From: an uncultured beta proteobacterium
GTDB lineage: Bacteria; Pseudomonadota; Gammaproteobacteria; Burkholderiales; Burkholderiaceae_C
Assembly (NCBI GenBank): GCA_903845935.1
Contig: CAIMZI010000080.1
Coordinates: forward strand, 1-64,000
Reading direction: 5' to 3'
Length of the DNA stretch: 64,000 nucleotides
The first letter of the stretch is position 1. Every line of letters begins with the position of its first letter. A program made the translations under genes and the position numbers. Positions 9,606-18,130 of this stretch are shown one piece after another. The notes beneath the pieces were generated by a model, which saw only the letters and a program-made list of their open reading frames with translations, made no database searches and was not told where the DNA came from.

Positions 9606-10316
9606 ATGTCCGTCAAAGACCTTCCAGCAGACGCGCGTCCCCGCGAAAAGTTGCTGGCACGTGGCCCCTCGGCACTCAGCGATGCAGAATTGCTGGCGCT
9701 GCTGCTGCGCACCGGCATCGCGGGAAAAGGTGTGCTGCAAATGGCCGATGAGCTGTTGCAAATCCAGGCCAAGCGCCTGGTGGATGGCCCCACACCAGGC
9801 TTTGGCGGCATTGCCGGTCTGCTGAGCGCCACGCCGGACGACCTGAAGAAGGTCAAGGGCCTGGGCCCGGCCAAACGCGCCGAAATTCTGGCGGTGTTGG
9901 AGTTGGCACGCCGCGCCGTGGGCCAGCGTCTGCAGGAGCGTAGCGTGCTGGGCGACCCCTCCGCCGTCAAGCAGTTTTTGCAACTCCGCTTGGTACACCT
10001 GCAGCACGAGGTGTTTATGGTGTGCTTTCTGGATGTACAGAACAAACTCCTGGTAGCAGAAGAAATGTTCCAGGGCACGCTGAGCCAGACCAGCGTCTAC
10101 CCGCGCGAGGTGGTGATCAAGGCGCTGCACCACCAGGCTGCCGCCGTGGTGCTGGCGCACAACCACCCCAGCGGCTCGGTGCAGCCCTCGGCGGCCGACC
10201 AGGCACTCACTCAAACCCTGCGCGCCGCGCTGGCCCTGGTCGATGTGCGGGTGTTGGATCACATCATCGTGGGGCCCGGCGAGGCCTTGTCGATGGCCGA
10301 AAAAGGGCTGATGTGA
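9606..10316 (+). CDS. radC: RadC family JAB/MPN-domain protein
   Basis: Encodes 236 aa. The N-terminal part has helix-hairpin-helix character ([15 protein letters not shown]), and the C-terminal JAB1/MPN domain has the JAMM metal motif HNHPSG followed by the downstream Asp. Despite the name, RadC proteins are not established DNA repair enzymes; biochemical roles remain uncertain. Divergent from fkpB and overlapping the downstream Smr-domain gene by four bases (GTGA). Confidence 0.93.
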   Translation: MSVKDLPADARPREKLLARGPSALSDAELLALLLRTGIAGKGVLQMADELLQIQAKRLVDGPTPGFGGIAGLLSATPDDLKKVKGLGPAKRAEILAVLELARRAVGQRLQERSVLGDPSAVKQFLQLRLVHLQHEVFMVCFLDVQNKLLVAEEMFQGTLSQTSVYPREVVIKALHHQAAAVVLAHNHPSGSVQPSAADQALTQTLRAALALVDVRVLDHIIVGPGEALSMAEKGLM

Positions 10317-10960
10317 AAGTCAACTCCCTGGCCGGTCTGAAGCTGGTCAAAAAAGAAATCGACGCCCATGCTCAGCGCGAGGCGGCGGCGCTCGCCTTGC
10401 GCACGCTGCAGGCCAAACAACTGGCGGCGCGCATCAACCTGTTTCACGCCGCCGTGGGCAAGGTGGTGCGCTTGCCGCACGCCCCAGTCGCCAATCTCAA
10501 GCCCGCCCCCCCCGAGCCGATCCCCAAGCAGCAGTTACTCGACGATGCCGCTGCCTTGCAGGAAGCCATCAGCGACGCGGTGGATATCAGCAGCCTGCTG
10601 GAAACGGATGAGCGCTTGAGCTTTCGCCGCCCGGGCGTGGGTCCGGACGTGACCCAGAAGCTGCGCCGGGGCAAGTGGTCGATTCAGCGCCAGGTCGACC
10701 TGCATGGCATGCGCACGGACGAGGCGCGCGAGACTCTGACCGTCTTTATCCGTGAGGCGCATCGCCAAGGCATACGCTGTGTGCGGGTGGTGCACGGCAA
10801 AGGCCTGGGCTCGCCCGGCAAGGCCCCTGTGCTCAAGGACAAGGTGCACCGCTGGTTGGTGCAAAAGTCCGAGGTGGTGGCCTTTGTGCAGGCGCAACCC
10901 ATGCAAGGTGGCGCCGGCGCGGTAGTGGTGCTGTTGCAGCCCGTGCGCGCTGCTATTTAA
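10313..10960 (+). CDS. Smr/MutS2-domain protein
   Basis: Encodes 215 aa from a GTG that overlaps the radC stop (GTGA), the only start that fits. An N-terminal charged helical region leads to a C-terminal Smr domain: [15 protein letters not shown], then [13 protein letters not shown] and an AVVVLLQP final strand. Stand-alone Smr proteins such as YdaL/SmrB in E. coli are nucleases acting on DNA or on mRNA in collided ribosomes; which applies here cannot be told. Coupled translation with radC suggests co-expression. Confidence 0.85.
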   Translation: MKVNSLAGLKLVKKEIDAHAQREAAALALRTLQAKQLAARINLFHAAVGKVVRLPHAPVANLKPAPPEPIPKQQLLDDAAALQEAISDAVDISSLLETDERLSFRRPGVGPDVTQKLRRGKWSIQRQVDLHGMRTDEARETLTVFIREAHRQGIRCVRVVHGKGLGSPGKAPVLKDKVHRWLVQKSEVVAFVQAQPMQGGAGAVVVLLQPVRAAI

Positions 10961-11101
10961 GCGCCACGGACGGCCATGGGGCTGCCGCATCCACCATAAT
11001 GACGCGTCGGTCAACAAACGAATATTCATTTCAAATCTGGGAGAAATTCAATGCGCATCGCCCCAACTTTGCCATCTCAGTCCTGACACGCAAAGCCTTC
11101 C

Positions 11102-12565
11102 ATGGATACTTGGCAATTCATCAGCTTGGGTGTGGCGGCCGCACTGTCCTGCCTGTATGCGCTTGAACGCAAGAAGCGCGTGCAAGCCACTTCCGACCGG
11201 GACCGCGCCTTGGACCAGATGTCCGCCAAAAATGACCAGGACTTTCGCACCGGCCTGATGACACCGGATGCATTTGACAAAGCCTTGAACGATGCCACCC
11301 AAAAGGCTGACCGTGCTGGTGGCTCCTACGCTGTGTTAGCCATTGTGCTGGACAACTTCGGACTGATACAGGACGGTTTTGAGACAGAGATTGGCGACCA
11401 AGTCCTCAAACTGACCGCACAGCGCCTGCTGACCAGTGTCGGCCATAGCGCCAGTGTCTGCAAGGGTGAGGGCGGCGAATTTGCGGTGCTGCTCAGCGGC
11501 GGCGTCCCCATCGGCACCCAGGCGGCCAGACGCATCAATGCCGAGCTTTCCAAACCCCTGGAGCTTTCGGCCAACACCACCCAATCGACCTGCTCGATCG
11601 GCATTGCGGTCTATCCAGAACATGGCGCCCGGGCCAAGATGTGGGGCAATGCCTCCTTGGCCATGCGCAGCCTCAAAAGCAGCGGTGGCAATGACTATTG
11701 CGTCTACGACCCGGCGATGGCCGTACAAGCCCGCGATGAGGCGGTGATGGTCAACGACCTGCGCCAGGCCGTGGAGGCGCAGCAGTTCACCCTGTACTTT
11801 CAACCCAAGATCGATGCGCAAAGCCTACAGGTGACTGCGGCCGAGGCGCTGCTGCGCTGGCACCATCCCACGCGCGGCTTTGTCAGCCCGGTGGTCTTCA
11901 TTCCGCTGGCGGAAAAACACGGGCTGATGGGGCCAATCGGTAACTGGGTCATTGAAGAGGCCAGTCGCACCGCCGCCGTCTGGCTGCAGAGCGGCCTGCG
12001 CATGCGGGTTGCAGTCAACATCTCGGGTTACCAGATGCGCCAGGACAATCTGGTGGAGCACATTGTCTCGGTCCTCGAACGCCATGGCGTGCAACCCGAG
12101 CGCTTCACCTGTGAGATCACCGAGACGGTGGCCATGGAAGACACGGCTGCCACCAAGCTGACCTTCGAGAAAATGCGCCAGGCCGGCTTTCACGTATCAA
12201 TTGACGACTTTGGCACCGGCTATTCCAGTCTGGGCTCGCTGCGCCGTCTGCCAGCGGCCGAACTCAAGATTGACCGGGCCTTTGTCATGGACCTGGAGAC
12301 CAGCGAAGAGGCCCGCTCGATTGCCAAGTCCATCATCGACATGGCCCGCGCCTTGGGCCTGAAGGTCATTGCCGAAGGAGTGGAAACCCTGGGACAGAGC
12401 AATCTGCTGGTGGACATGGGCTGCGACGAGCTGCAGGGCTTTTTATACTCCCTGCCGATTCCGGCCGAAGACCTGCAAAAGATGGCCATGCAGCGCCACG
12501 GCGGCAGCGGCTCAGACTTTCGAGACTCGCTCTATGCCACCAACTTTCTCAGGGACATCGGGTAG
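11102..12565 (+). CDS. Membrane-anchored c-di-GMP phosphodiesterase with degenerate GGDEF and intact EAL
   Basis: Encodes 487 aa. One N-terminal membrane helix (WQFISLGVAAALSCLYALE) is followed by a short linker, a GGDEF domain whose signature reads EGGEF, and a full EAL domain. The EAL domain shows EALLRW, then CEITETVAMED, HVSIDDFGTGYSSL, ELKIDRAF, VIAEGVE and LQGFLYS. These retain the metal-binding and catalytic residues of active phosphodiesterases, so hydrolysis of c-di-GMP to pGpG is the likely activity. The altered GGDEF site may bind GTP as an activator rather than make c-di-GMP. It stands alone between the radC-smr pair and the convergent tup operon, whose last gene ends 5 bp away. 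Confidence 0.88.
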   Translation: MDTWQFISLGVAAALSCLYALERKKRVQATSDRDRALDQMSAKNDQDFRTGLMTPDAFDKALNDATQKADRAGGSYAVLAIVLDNFGLIQDGFETEIGDQVLKLTAQRLLTSVGHSASVCKGEGGEFAVLLSGGVPIGTQAARRINAELSKPLELSANTTQSTCSIGIAVYPEHGARAKMWGNASLAMRSLKSSGGNDYCVYDPAMAVQARDEAVMVNDLRQAVEAQQFTLYFQPKIDAQSLQVTAAEALLRWHHPTRGFVSPVVFIPLAEKHGLMGPIGNWVIEEASRTAAVWLQSGLRMRVAVNISGYQMRQDNLVEHIVSVLERHGVQPERFTCEITETVAMEDTAATKLTFEKMRQAGFHVSIDDFGTGYSSLGSLRRLPAAELKIDRAFVMDLETSEEARSIAKSIIDMARALGLKVIAEGVETLGQSNLLVDMGCDELQGFLYSLPIPAEDLQKMAMQRHGGSGSDFRDSLYATNFLRDIG

Positions 12566-12570
12566 CGACC

Positions 12571-13404
12571 CTATCTAGTTGCGTTGGGGAAAAACAGCTG
12601 CTGGCCGTCGATCTTGTAGGACGCAATCACGTCCTGACCGGCGGGCGAAATCACCCAATCGACAAACTTCTGAGCATCGACCGCCTTTACATGCGCGAAC
12701 TTGGCCGGGTTCACGACCATCACGCCGTACTGGTTGAACAAGGCCTTGTCACCCTCCACCAGCACCGCCAAGTCGGCGCGGTTCTTGAAGCTCAGCCAGG
12801 TACCGCGGTCGGCCAGCACATAGGCGCCGGTGCTGGCCGCCATGTTGAGCGCCGGGCCCATGCCGCAGCCGCACTCCTTGTAGCCCGAGCCCTTGCTCGC
12901 GCCCTCACCCAGCGCCTTCCAGAAACGCAACTCGGCCGCATGCGTGCCGCTCTTGTCGCCGCGCGAAATAAAACCGGCGTTGCTGGACGCGACTTTTTTC
13001 AGCGCTTCGGCAATGTTGTTGCCCTTGAGTTTTGCCGGATCGGCCACCGGCCCGATCAGCACAAAGTCGTTGTACATCACGGGGTAGCGCTTGATGGCGA
13101 AGCCCTCGGCCACGACCTTTTCTTCGGCCACCTGGTCATGCACAAACAGTACATCGGCATCGCCCCGGCGCCCCATGTCGATGGCCTGACCGGTGCCCAC
13201 GGCAACCACCTTCACCTGCACGCCGCTGGCCTTCTTGAACTCCGGCAGCAAATACGGGAACAAGCCCGACTGCTCGGTGGACGTGGTCGACGCCATCACG
13301 ATGGTGGGCGTTTGCGCCAGCGCGCCCCAACTGGCGCTGCAGGCGAGTACGACCAGGGTAAGGCGACGGCTCAGGGCTGCGCGGTGCGCGGTGTGGTGTT
13401 TCAT
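12571..13404 (-). CDS. tupA: Tungstate ABC transporter substrate-binding protein
   Basis: Encodes 277 aa. Sec signal peptide ending SWGALA, then the TupA signature MASTTSTEQSGLF that binds the oxyanion, and later GDADVLFVHDQ and SRGDKSGTH. TupA proteins bind tungstate very tightly and prefer it over molybdate. Third gene of the leftward tupB-tupC-tupA operon; its ATG overlaps the tupC stop. The AOR genes begin about 2.6 kb away, which supports tungstate rather than molybdate as ligand. Confidence 0.9.
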   Translation of the reverse strand: MKHHTAHRAALSRRLTLVVLACSASWGALAQTPTIVMASTTSTEQSGLFPYLLPEFKKASGVQVKVVAVGTGQAIDMGRRGDADVLFVHDQVAEEKVVAEGFAIKRYPVMYNDFVLIGPVADPAKLKGNNIAEALKKVASSNAGFISRGDKSGTHAAELRFWKALGEGASKGSGYKECGCGMGPALNMAASTGAYVLADRGTWLSFKNRADLAVLVEGDKALFNQYGVMVVNPAKFAHVKAVDAQKFVDWVISPAGQDVIASYKIDGQQLFFPNATR

Positions 13405-14120
13405 ACGAGATCTCCTTTTACAAATGAATGGGCTTCGCGGTAGCGCTGGGCCAGCGCGCCTGCGGCGAAAAATTCCTGCACCGGCAAATCGGCCAGCACG
13501 CGACCCTGCTCCAGATAAACCACCCGGCTGGCCAGGCGCTTGACCTGGCCCAGGTTGTGGCTGGCAAAGACCAGGGTCATGGACGGGTCATGCTCGGCAA
13601 GGTTTTGAATCAGCGCCTCGACCTCGCGTTTGGCGTGCGGGTCCAGGCTGGAGGTGGGCTCATCGAGCAAGAGCACACGCGGCCGCGTGGCCCAGGCACG
13701 CGCCAGTGCCACGCGCTGCTGCTGCCCGCCCGAGAGCTTGCGCGCCGCACGCAAGGCATGTTCGGCCATGCCCACAGACTGCAGCGCGTCCATGGCCAGC
13801 CATTGGGCCGAAGACCATTTCTGGCCGCGCAACCACAGGCCCAGCGCCACATTGTTTTGCGCCGACATGCGCATCAGATAGGGCCGCTGAAACACCATGG
13901 CCTGGCACAGACTCTCGTCGCGCCGCAACAGGCCGCTGCTGGTGCGCAACAGGCCGTGCAGCACCCGCAACAAGGTACTCTTGCCACAACCGTTGGCGCC
14001 AATAAAGGCCACGCGCTCGCCAGGTGCAATCTGCAGGTCAATGTCGCACAGCGCATGCAGCGTGCGTGCACCCATGCCAAAGCGCACGTTGGCCTGCTCC
14101 AGTGCAAACACCGGCGTCAT
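13401..14120 (-). CDS. tupC: Tungstate ABC transporter ATP-binding protein
   Basis: Encodes 239 aa. Walker A GANGCGKST, Q-loop region around FQRPYLM, ABC signature LSGGQQQRVALARA, Walker B VLLLDEPTSSLD and the switch histidine in VFASHNLGQ are all present. It energises tungstate import with TupB and TupA. Overlaps tupB upstream and tupA downstream by four bases each. Confidence 0.92.
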   Translation of the reverse strand: MTPVFALEQANVRFGMGARTLHALCDIDLQIAPGERVAFIGANGCGKSTLLRVLHGLLRTSSGLLRRDESLCQAMVFQRPYLMRMSAQNNVALGLWLRGQKWSSAQWLAMDALQSVGMAEHALRAARKLSGGQQQRVALARAWATRPRVLLLDEPTSSLDPHAKREVEALIQNLAEHDPSMTLVFASHNLGQVKRLASRVVYLEQGRVLADLPVQEFFAAGALAQRYREAHSFVKGDLV

Positions 14121-14857
14121 GCCCTAAGCTCCAACCGTGGCATGGCGCTGGAGGCGCCCTCCTCCTGGTCACGCCAGCGGCGCAGCAGCGCCAACACGCT
14201 GTTGAGCACCAGCACCAGCAGCAGCAGCACCAACCCCAAGCCCAGCGCCAGCGGCAAATCGCCCTTGCTGGTCTCCAGCGCAATGGCCGTGGTCATCACA
14301 CGGGTGAAGCCGTCGATGTTGCCGCCGACTATCATCACCGCACCCACTTCCGAGATGGCACGCCCAAAGGCCGCCAACAGCACGGTCAGCAGCGCATAGC
14401 GTTCGTCCCAGGCCAATAGCACGCTGCGCAGCAGAGCCCCTGCGCCCATGGACTGCAACTGTTCGCCATGCAGGCCTTCGGCATCTTCTACCACCTGGCG
14501 TGTCAGCGCCGTGACCACCGGCAGCACCAACAGGGCTTGCGCAAGTACCATGGCCTTGAAGGAAAACAGCCAGCCCAAAAAGCCCAAAGGCCCGGAGCGC
14601 GACAGCAGCAGATACACAACCAGCCCCACCACCACCGAGGGCACGGCCAGAAAGGTATTGAGCATGGCCAGCAGCACGGCCCGACCTGCAAAGCGGCTCA
14701 CGCCCAGGGCAGCGCCCAACAGCAGGCCCAGCGCGCAGGCAATCACCGTGGCGCAGACGCTGACCCAAAGGGAGCGCGCCACAATCGCCATCAAGCTGGG
14801 GTCCAGGGAAAAAATCAGGTTCAGCGCCATTGCGGCGCTATCGGTAAAGCTCGTCAT
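14117..14857 (-). CDS. tupB: Tungstate ABC transporter permease
   Basis: Encodes 246 aa. Several hydrophobic helices and the permease EAA-like loop (MGAGALLRSVLLAWDERYALLTVLLAAFG, read as the cytoplasmic coupling segment) identify a binding-protein-dependent permease. I start at MTSFTDSAAMALN (14857); the frame is open upstream but that extension has no permease character and runs into the divergent regulator gene. First gene of the operon, 50 bp from the divergent ModE-like regulator. The gene order permease-ATPase-binding protein differs from the common tupABC order. Confidence 0.88.
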   Translation of the reverse strand: MTSFTDSAAMALNLIFSLDPSLMAIVARSLWVSVCATVIACALGLLLGAALGVSRFAGRAVLLAMLNTFLAVPSVVVGLVVYLLLSRSGPLGFLGWLFSFKAMVLAQALLVLPVVTALTRQVVEDAEGLHGEQLQSMGAGALLRSVLLAWDERYALLTVLLAAFGRAISEVGAVMIVGGNIDGFTRVMTTAIALETSKGDLPLALGLGLVLLLLVLVLNSVLALLRRWRDQEEGASSAMPRLELRA

Positions 14858-14907
14858 AACTTCAGGTATCGTAGTCGTAGCTCCAAAAACCAACCATATG
14901 AAACGTC

Positions 14908-16041
14908 GTGCATAGGCTTCAGTTCCACTACACCCTCTCCCGCCAGACCAGCCCGGCGCTGGTACGCAACCCGCTGATCGATTTGCTGCAAGCCGTATCC
15001 ACACAGGGCTCCATTTCGGCCGGCGCACGCGCGCTGGGTCTGAGCTACCGCCATGTTTGGGGTGAACTCAAACGCTGGGAACAGGAACTGGGCAACGAAT
15101 TGTTGGTCTGGGAGAAAGGCCAGTCGGCGCGCCTGACCGAATTCGGCGCCAAACTGATGTGGGCCGAAGGCCAGGCCCAGGCCCGCCTGGCACCGCAAAT
15201 CGAGGCCCTGCGCAGCGAACTGGAGCGCGCCTTTGCAGTGGCCTTTGACCCGCAGGCCCATGTCGTCATGCTGTATGCCAGCCACGATCACGCACTGGGC
15301 GCGTTGCGGGAATTTGCACTGGAAGCAGACGCTTGGTCGGCCACCCGCACCCGGCTGCACCTGGACATGCGCTTTAGCGGCAGCGTGGATGCCATCCGCG
15401 CACTCAACGAGGGGCGCTGCGTCATGGCCGGTTTTCACACCCTGCAAAACCCACAGCAGGGCTCGGTGGCCGAAAAAATTTACAAGCCGCTGCTCAAGCC
15501 GGGGTTGCACAAAATCATCGGCTTCGCCACCCGCACCCAAGGACTGATGGTGGCCGCTGGCAATCCCCTGCATCTGCGCACCTTGCAAAATGTGCAAACC
15601 CGTTCTGCGCGCTTTATCAACCGCCCGCTGGGCACCGGAACGCGCGTGGTGCTGGACGAGTTGTTGGCGCAATGCGGTCTGCTGGCAGCACAGTTTCCCG
15701 GCTACGAACACACGGAGCCCTCGCACACCGCTGTGGCCCATGCCATTGCTTCGGGCGCTGCGGACGTAGGCCTGGGCATTGAAGTGGCGGCACTGGCGCA
15801 CGGCCTGGACTTTGTGCCCCTGCTGGAAGAAAGCTACCACTTGGTGTGCCTGAAATCGGCGCTGGATGATCCGGCCATTGTGGCGCTGATGGACCTGCTC
15901 AAAAGCCCGGCCTGGCAGGCGCAACTGGCTGCACTGCCGGGCTACCAACCCTGGCACAGCGGCGAGGTGCAGTCGCTGCGCCAGGTGCTGCCGTGGTGGG
16001 ACTTTGCCAGTAAGCGAAAAACGGCCACCGATGGCGCATGA
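14908..16041 (+). CDS. ModE-type HTH regulator with periplasmic-binding-protein-like effector domain
   Basis: Encodes 377 aa. The N-terminal 110 residues are a ModE/LysR-like winged helix (STQGSISAGARALGLSYRH, then VWGELKRWEQELG). The C-terminal 260 residues are a PBP-like domain related to molybdate and tungstate binding proteins (VVMLYASHDHALGAL..., NRPLGTGTRVVLDEL). This architecture fits a tungstate- or molybdate-sensing repressor or activator of the tup genes, which it faces divergently across 50 bp. Start is GTG 14908; the ATG at 14898 runs into a stop at once. The metal sensed is inferred from context. Confidence 0.85.
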   Translation: MHRLQFHYTLSRQTSPALVRNPLIDLLQAVSTQGSISAGARALGLSYRHVWGELKRWEQELGNELLVWEKGQSARLTEFGAKLMWAEGQAQARLAPQIEALRSELERAFAVAFDPQAHVVMLYASHDHALGALREFALEADAWSATRTRLHLDMRFSGSVDAIRALNEGRCVMAGFHTLQNPQQGSVAEKIYKPLLKPGLHKIIGFATRTQGLMVAAGNPLHLRTLQNVQTRSARFINRPLGTGTRVVLDELLAQCGLLAAQFPGYEHTEPSHTAVAHAIASGAADVGLGIEVAALAHGLDFVPLLEESYHLVCLKSALDDPAIVALMDLLKSPAWQAQLAALPGYQPWHSGEVQSLRQVLPWWDFASKRKTATDGA

Positions 16042-16069
16042 GCCGTGGACCTGCGACCCCGAGGAGCTG

Positions 16070-16384
16070 TCAACCTCCCCCGCGCTGCATGTAGAGATCA
16101 AAGCGTTTCATGAAGGTGTAGCGCGCCGCCTCATCGACGCCAGCGAAGCGAAAGCTCACGGACAGACGCGGCATGGAAACCTGCGCAATCACGCGCGGCT
16201 CTGCCACTTGCCACTTCAGACCCAACGCTCCGTCACCCAAGCGCACTCCCACCGTGCGCTCCTGGCGCTTCCAGTGGTTCTCGCCTATGGCATCAGGCAG
16301 CCAGCGCAGCCAGTCGGCCTCCGTGCAGCCCATGTCGCGCTCAAAGCGCTCATCGTAAACAGATTGCATTTCCGTCGCATTCAT
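16070..16384 (-). CDS. Unknown 104-aa protein at the end of the AOR operon
   Basis: Not recognised as a known family. Soluble, with an acidic N-terminal half (MNATEMQSVYDERFERDMGCTEADWLRWLP) and a beta-rich C-terminal half (RVIAQVSMPRLSVSFRFAGV), ending in FMKRFDLYMQRGGG. It starts 7 bp after the MoaD-like gene on the same strand, so it is very probably co-transcribed with the AOR genes. A role in tungsten-cofactor assembly or enzyme maturation is inferred from position only. The C-terminal Gly-Gly-Gly resembles ubiquitin-like tails but the fold does not obviously match. Confidence 0.65.
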   Translation of the reverse strand: MNATEMQSVYDERFERDMGCTEADWLRWLPDAIGENHWKRQERTVGVRLGDGALGLKWQVAEPRVIAQVSMPRLSVSFRFAGVDEAARYTFMKRFDLYMQRGGG

Positions 16385-16391
16385 CTTGACG

Positions 16392-16646
16392 CTAACCACC
16401 CGCAATGGGAGGCCAGATAGCCAGCACATCATCGGGTTGCAGAGCCAGCGTGGCACGGTCCTCTGGCGCAATGTAGCGCCCGTTGATCAGCACCAGATGC
16501 ACCATTTTTTCAGGCAAACCAAAGGGTTCGATCACCTGCAGAATAGTGGAACCCGGCGCCACCTCCAGGCTGACTTGGTTGGCGGTGCGGTGCTGCAGTG
16601 GCAGAAAGTCGGTCAGCGACGCGAATAGTTTGAAGGTAATTTTCAT
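16392..16646 (-). CDS. MoaD/ThiS-family sulfur carrier protein
   Basis: Encodes 84 aa with a beta-grasp pattern (MKITFKLFASLTDF, then HLVLINGRYI and DDVLAIWPPIAGG) and the C-terminal Gly-Gly that is adenylated and thiocarboxylated in MoaD. It would supply sulfur for the dithiolene of molybdopterin. MoaD-like proteins recur in operons of tungsten-dependent AORs, probably as dedicated paralogues. The preceding codon is GTG; I use the ATG at 16646. It lies between the flavoprotein gene (11 bp) and the 104-aa unknown (7 bp). Confidence 0.85.
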   Translation of the reverse strand: MKITFKLFASLTDFLPLQHRTANQVSLEVAPGSTILQVIEPFGLPEKMVHLVLINGRYIAPEDRATLALQPDDVLAIWPPIAGG

Positions 16647-16657
16647 CACGACAGATG

Positions 16658-18010
16658 CTAACGCCGACGCGCGTCATTGGCACCCGACCATTCCTGCTGC
16701 CCCTGCGCCGCGCCCAGGTAGGCCTCCATCAGCTGGGTCGGGTCGTTCTTTAGCACTTCCTTCCATGCGCCCAGTTTCACCTGGCCTTCGACCAGGCCGC
16801 GCATCACGCCCACATGCTCGGTCCAGCCGACCGAGTTGCAGCCCACCAGCACATCGTCCTGGAACTGCAAGCTTAAATGCCGTCCGCTGGCCGCATCGGT
16901 CAGCTCCACATGCTCGCCGCCGGGCACGCCCTGCCAATCGCCAAAGCTGGTGGAGATCAGGCCCAGCGTATCCAGCACGTTGATCTGGGTGACGCCCTTG
17001 AGTTCGGAACCCAAAGCCTTGCCGCGCGCATGGTTGACCATATTGGCGCCGGCAATGCGCGCCTGCTCGGCGGCGTTGGGCTGAATGGCGCTGACAATCA
17101 TCTTGCCGCTGACCTTGTCAAAAGCCTCGGCGCAATCGCCTGCGGCGTAAATGCCAGGCACATTGGTTTGCAGATGCTCGTCGGTCAGCACACCCAGCAG
17201 GCAGGTGACTCCGGACTTTTCCAGATAGCCAATCGCGGGGCGCACGCCGGCGGCGCTGATCACCAGATCGGCCTCCACCGTTTTTCCGTTGGAGAGTTTG
17301 ACTTGCAGTGGCTTCTTGGTGTCCCCGCCGGCACCCAGCAGGCCGAGAATGCGCTCCCCGATGCCAGGCTCCGGGCGTGCAATGGACTCCACCTTGGTGC
17401 CGGTAAACACCTGCACGCCCTTGGCCTCGCACCAGTCGCGGATCATGCCGCCGGCTGTGGGCCCCATCATGCGCGGCACCATGCGGTCGCCCATTTCGAC
17501 GACGCTCAGTTGCACGCCACGGGAGGCCAGTGCCTCCATGATGATGCAGCCGATAAAGCCGGCACCGAGTTGCAGCACGCGCGCACCTTTTGTGGCCAGG
17601 GCCGCAATCTTGCGAGCGTCTTCCAGCGTCCAGCAGGTGTGCACGCCCTCGGAATCAATGCCTGGAATGGGTGGACGGATGGGGTGCGAGCCGGTGGCGA
17701 TCAACAGCGTGTCGAACGCCAGGCTCTGTCCATTGTCCAGTGCCACGGTTTTGGCGGCAGCATTCACTGCCGTCACCTTGGCCTGAACGATGCCGATACT
17801 CAGGTCAGAAAAATGCGTAGGGCTCTTGCGCAAATAGGTGCCGCGCTCATCCACATTGCCAATCAGCAAGTAGGGAATCGCCATGCGGGAGTAGGACGGC
17901 TCTGGCTCGTCACCGACGATGGTGATGCGGTCCTGCGGGGCCAACTTACGGATGGTTTCGGCGGCGATGACACCGGCAGGGCCGGCGCCAAGAATCAGGT
18001 GATGGGTCAT
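16658..18010 (-). CDS. FAD/NAD-dependent oxidoreductase subunit associated with AOR
   Basis: Encodes 450 aa. Pyridine-nucleotide-disulfide oxidoreductase fold: FAD Rossmann motif ILGAGPAGVIAAE at the N-terminus, NAD Rossmann motif LQLGAGFIGCIIMEAL in the middle, and the second FAD motif GIYAAGDCAEAF near residue 300. There is no redox-active CxxxxC pair. It matches in role the flavin subunit of three-subunit bacterial AORs, such as that of Aromatoleum, which passes electrons to NAD. Start at 18010 has GGAG nine bases upstream. A terminator-like hairpin separates it from the AOR gene. Confidence 0.85.
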   Translation of the reverse strand: MTHHLILGAGPAGVIAAETIRKLAPQDRITIVGDEPEPSYSRMAIPYLLIGNVDERGTYLRKSPTHFSDLSIGIVQAKVTAVNAAAKTVALDNGQSLAFDTLLIATGSHPIRPPIPGIDSEGVHTCWTLEDARKIAALATKGARVLQLGAGFIGCIIMEALASRGVQLSVVEMGDRMVPRMMGPTAGGMIRDWCEAKGVQVFTGTKVESIARPEPGIGERILGLLGAGGDTKKPLQVKLSNGKTVEADLVISAAGVRPAIGYLEKSGVTCLLGVLTDEHLQTNVPGIYAAGDCAEAFDKVSGKMIVSAIQPNAAEQARIAGANMVNHARGKALGSELKGVTQINVLDTLGLISTSFGDWQGVPGGEHVELTDAASGRHLSLQFQDDVLVGCNSVGWTEHVGVMRGLVEGQVKLGAWKEVLKNDPTQLMEAYLGAAQGQQEWSGANDARRR

Positions 18011-18033
18011 GGGTGTGTGCTCCAGAAAAAAAG

Positions 18034-18060
18034 AAAGGCGGCCCGTGAATGACCGCCTTT
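18034..18060 (-). terminator. Terminator/attenuator inside the AOR operon
   Basis: On the minus strand: AAAGGCGG, 11-base loop, CCGCCTTT, then C and seven T. This is a canonical intrinsic terminator, placed 24 bases before the ATG of the flavoprotein gene and just upstream of its GGAG ribosome-binding site. It would reduce expression of the three downstream genes relative to AOR and ferredoxin unless read through. Confidence 0.7.
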
Positions 18061-18073
18061 TATACCTTGCTGA

Positions 18074-18119
18074 CAAACCACCCGGCGCGGTCCGCTATTC
18101 GCGGCGCGCGGGTGGTTTG
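18074..18119 (-). promoter_or_regulatory. Long GC-rich hairpin directly after the AOR stop codon
   Basis: Outer stem of 11 bp (CAAACCACCCG with CGGGTGGTTTG), then CGCG/CGCG after a one-base bulge, then CCGC/GCGG closing a five-base loop. About 19 pairs in all, without a T-run. It begins 12 bases after the AOR stop codon. It could protect the 3' end of the upstream mRNA or, together with the adjacent terminator, form a regulated leader for the flavoprotein gene. Confidence 0.55.
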
Positions 18120-18130
18120 CGTGCTGTGGC

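Noticed and set aside
14858-14907. ModE-type operator between tupB and its regulator
   Set aside because: Short partial repeats (CATATG, TCGTAGTCGTA) are present but none forms a convincing ModE-like palindrome by eye.
14117-15028. 57-codon extension upstream of tupB
   Set aside because: It overlaps the divergent regulator gene and lacks similarity to permeases.
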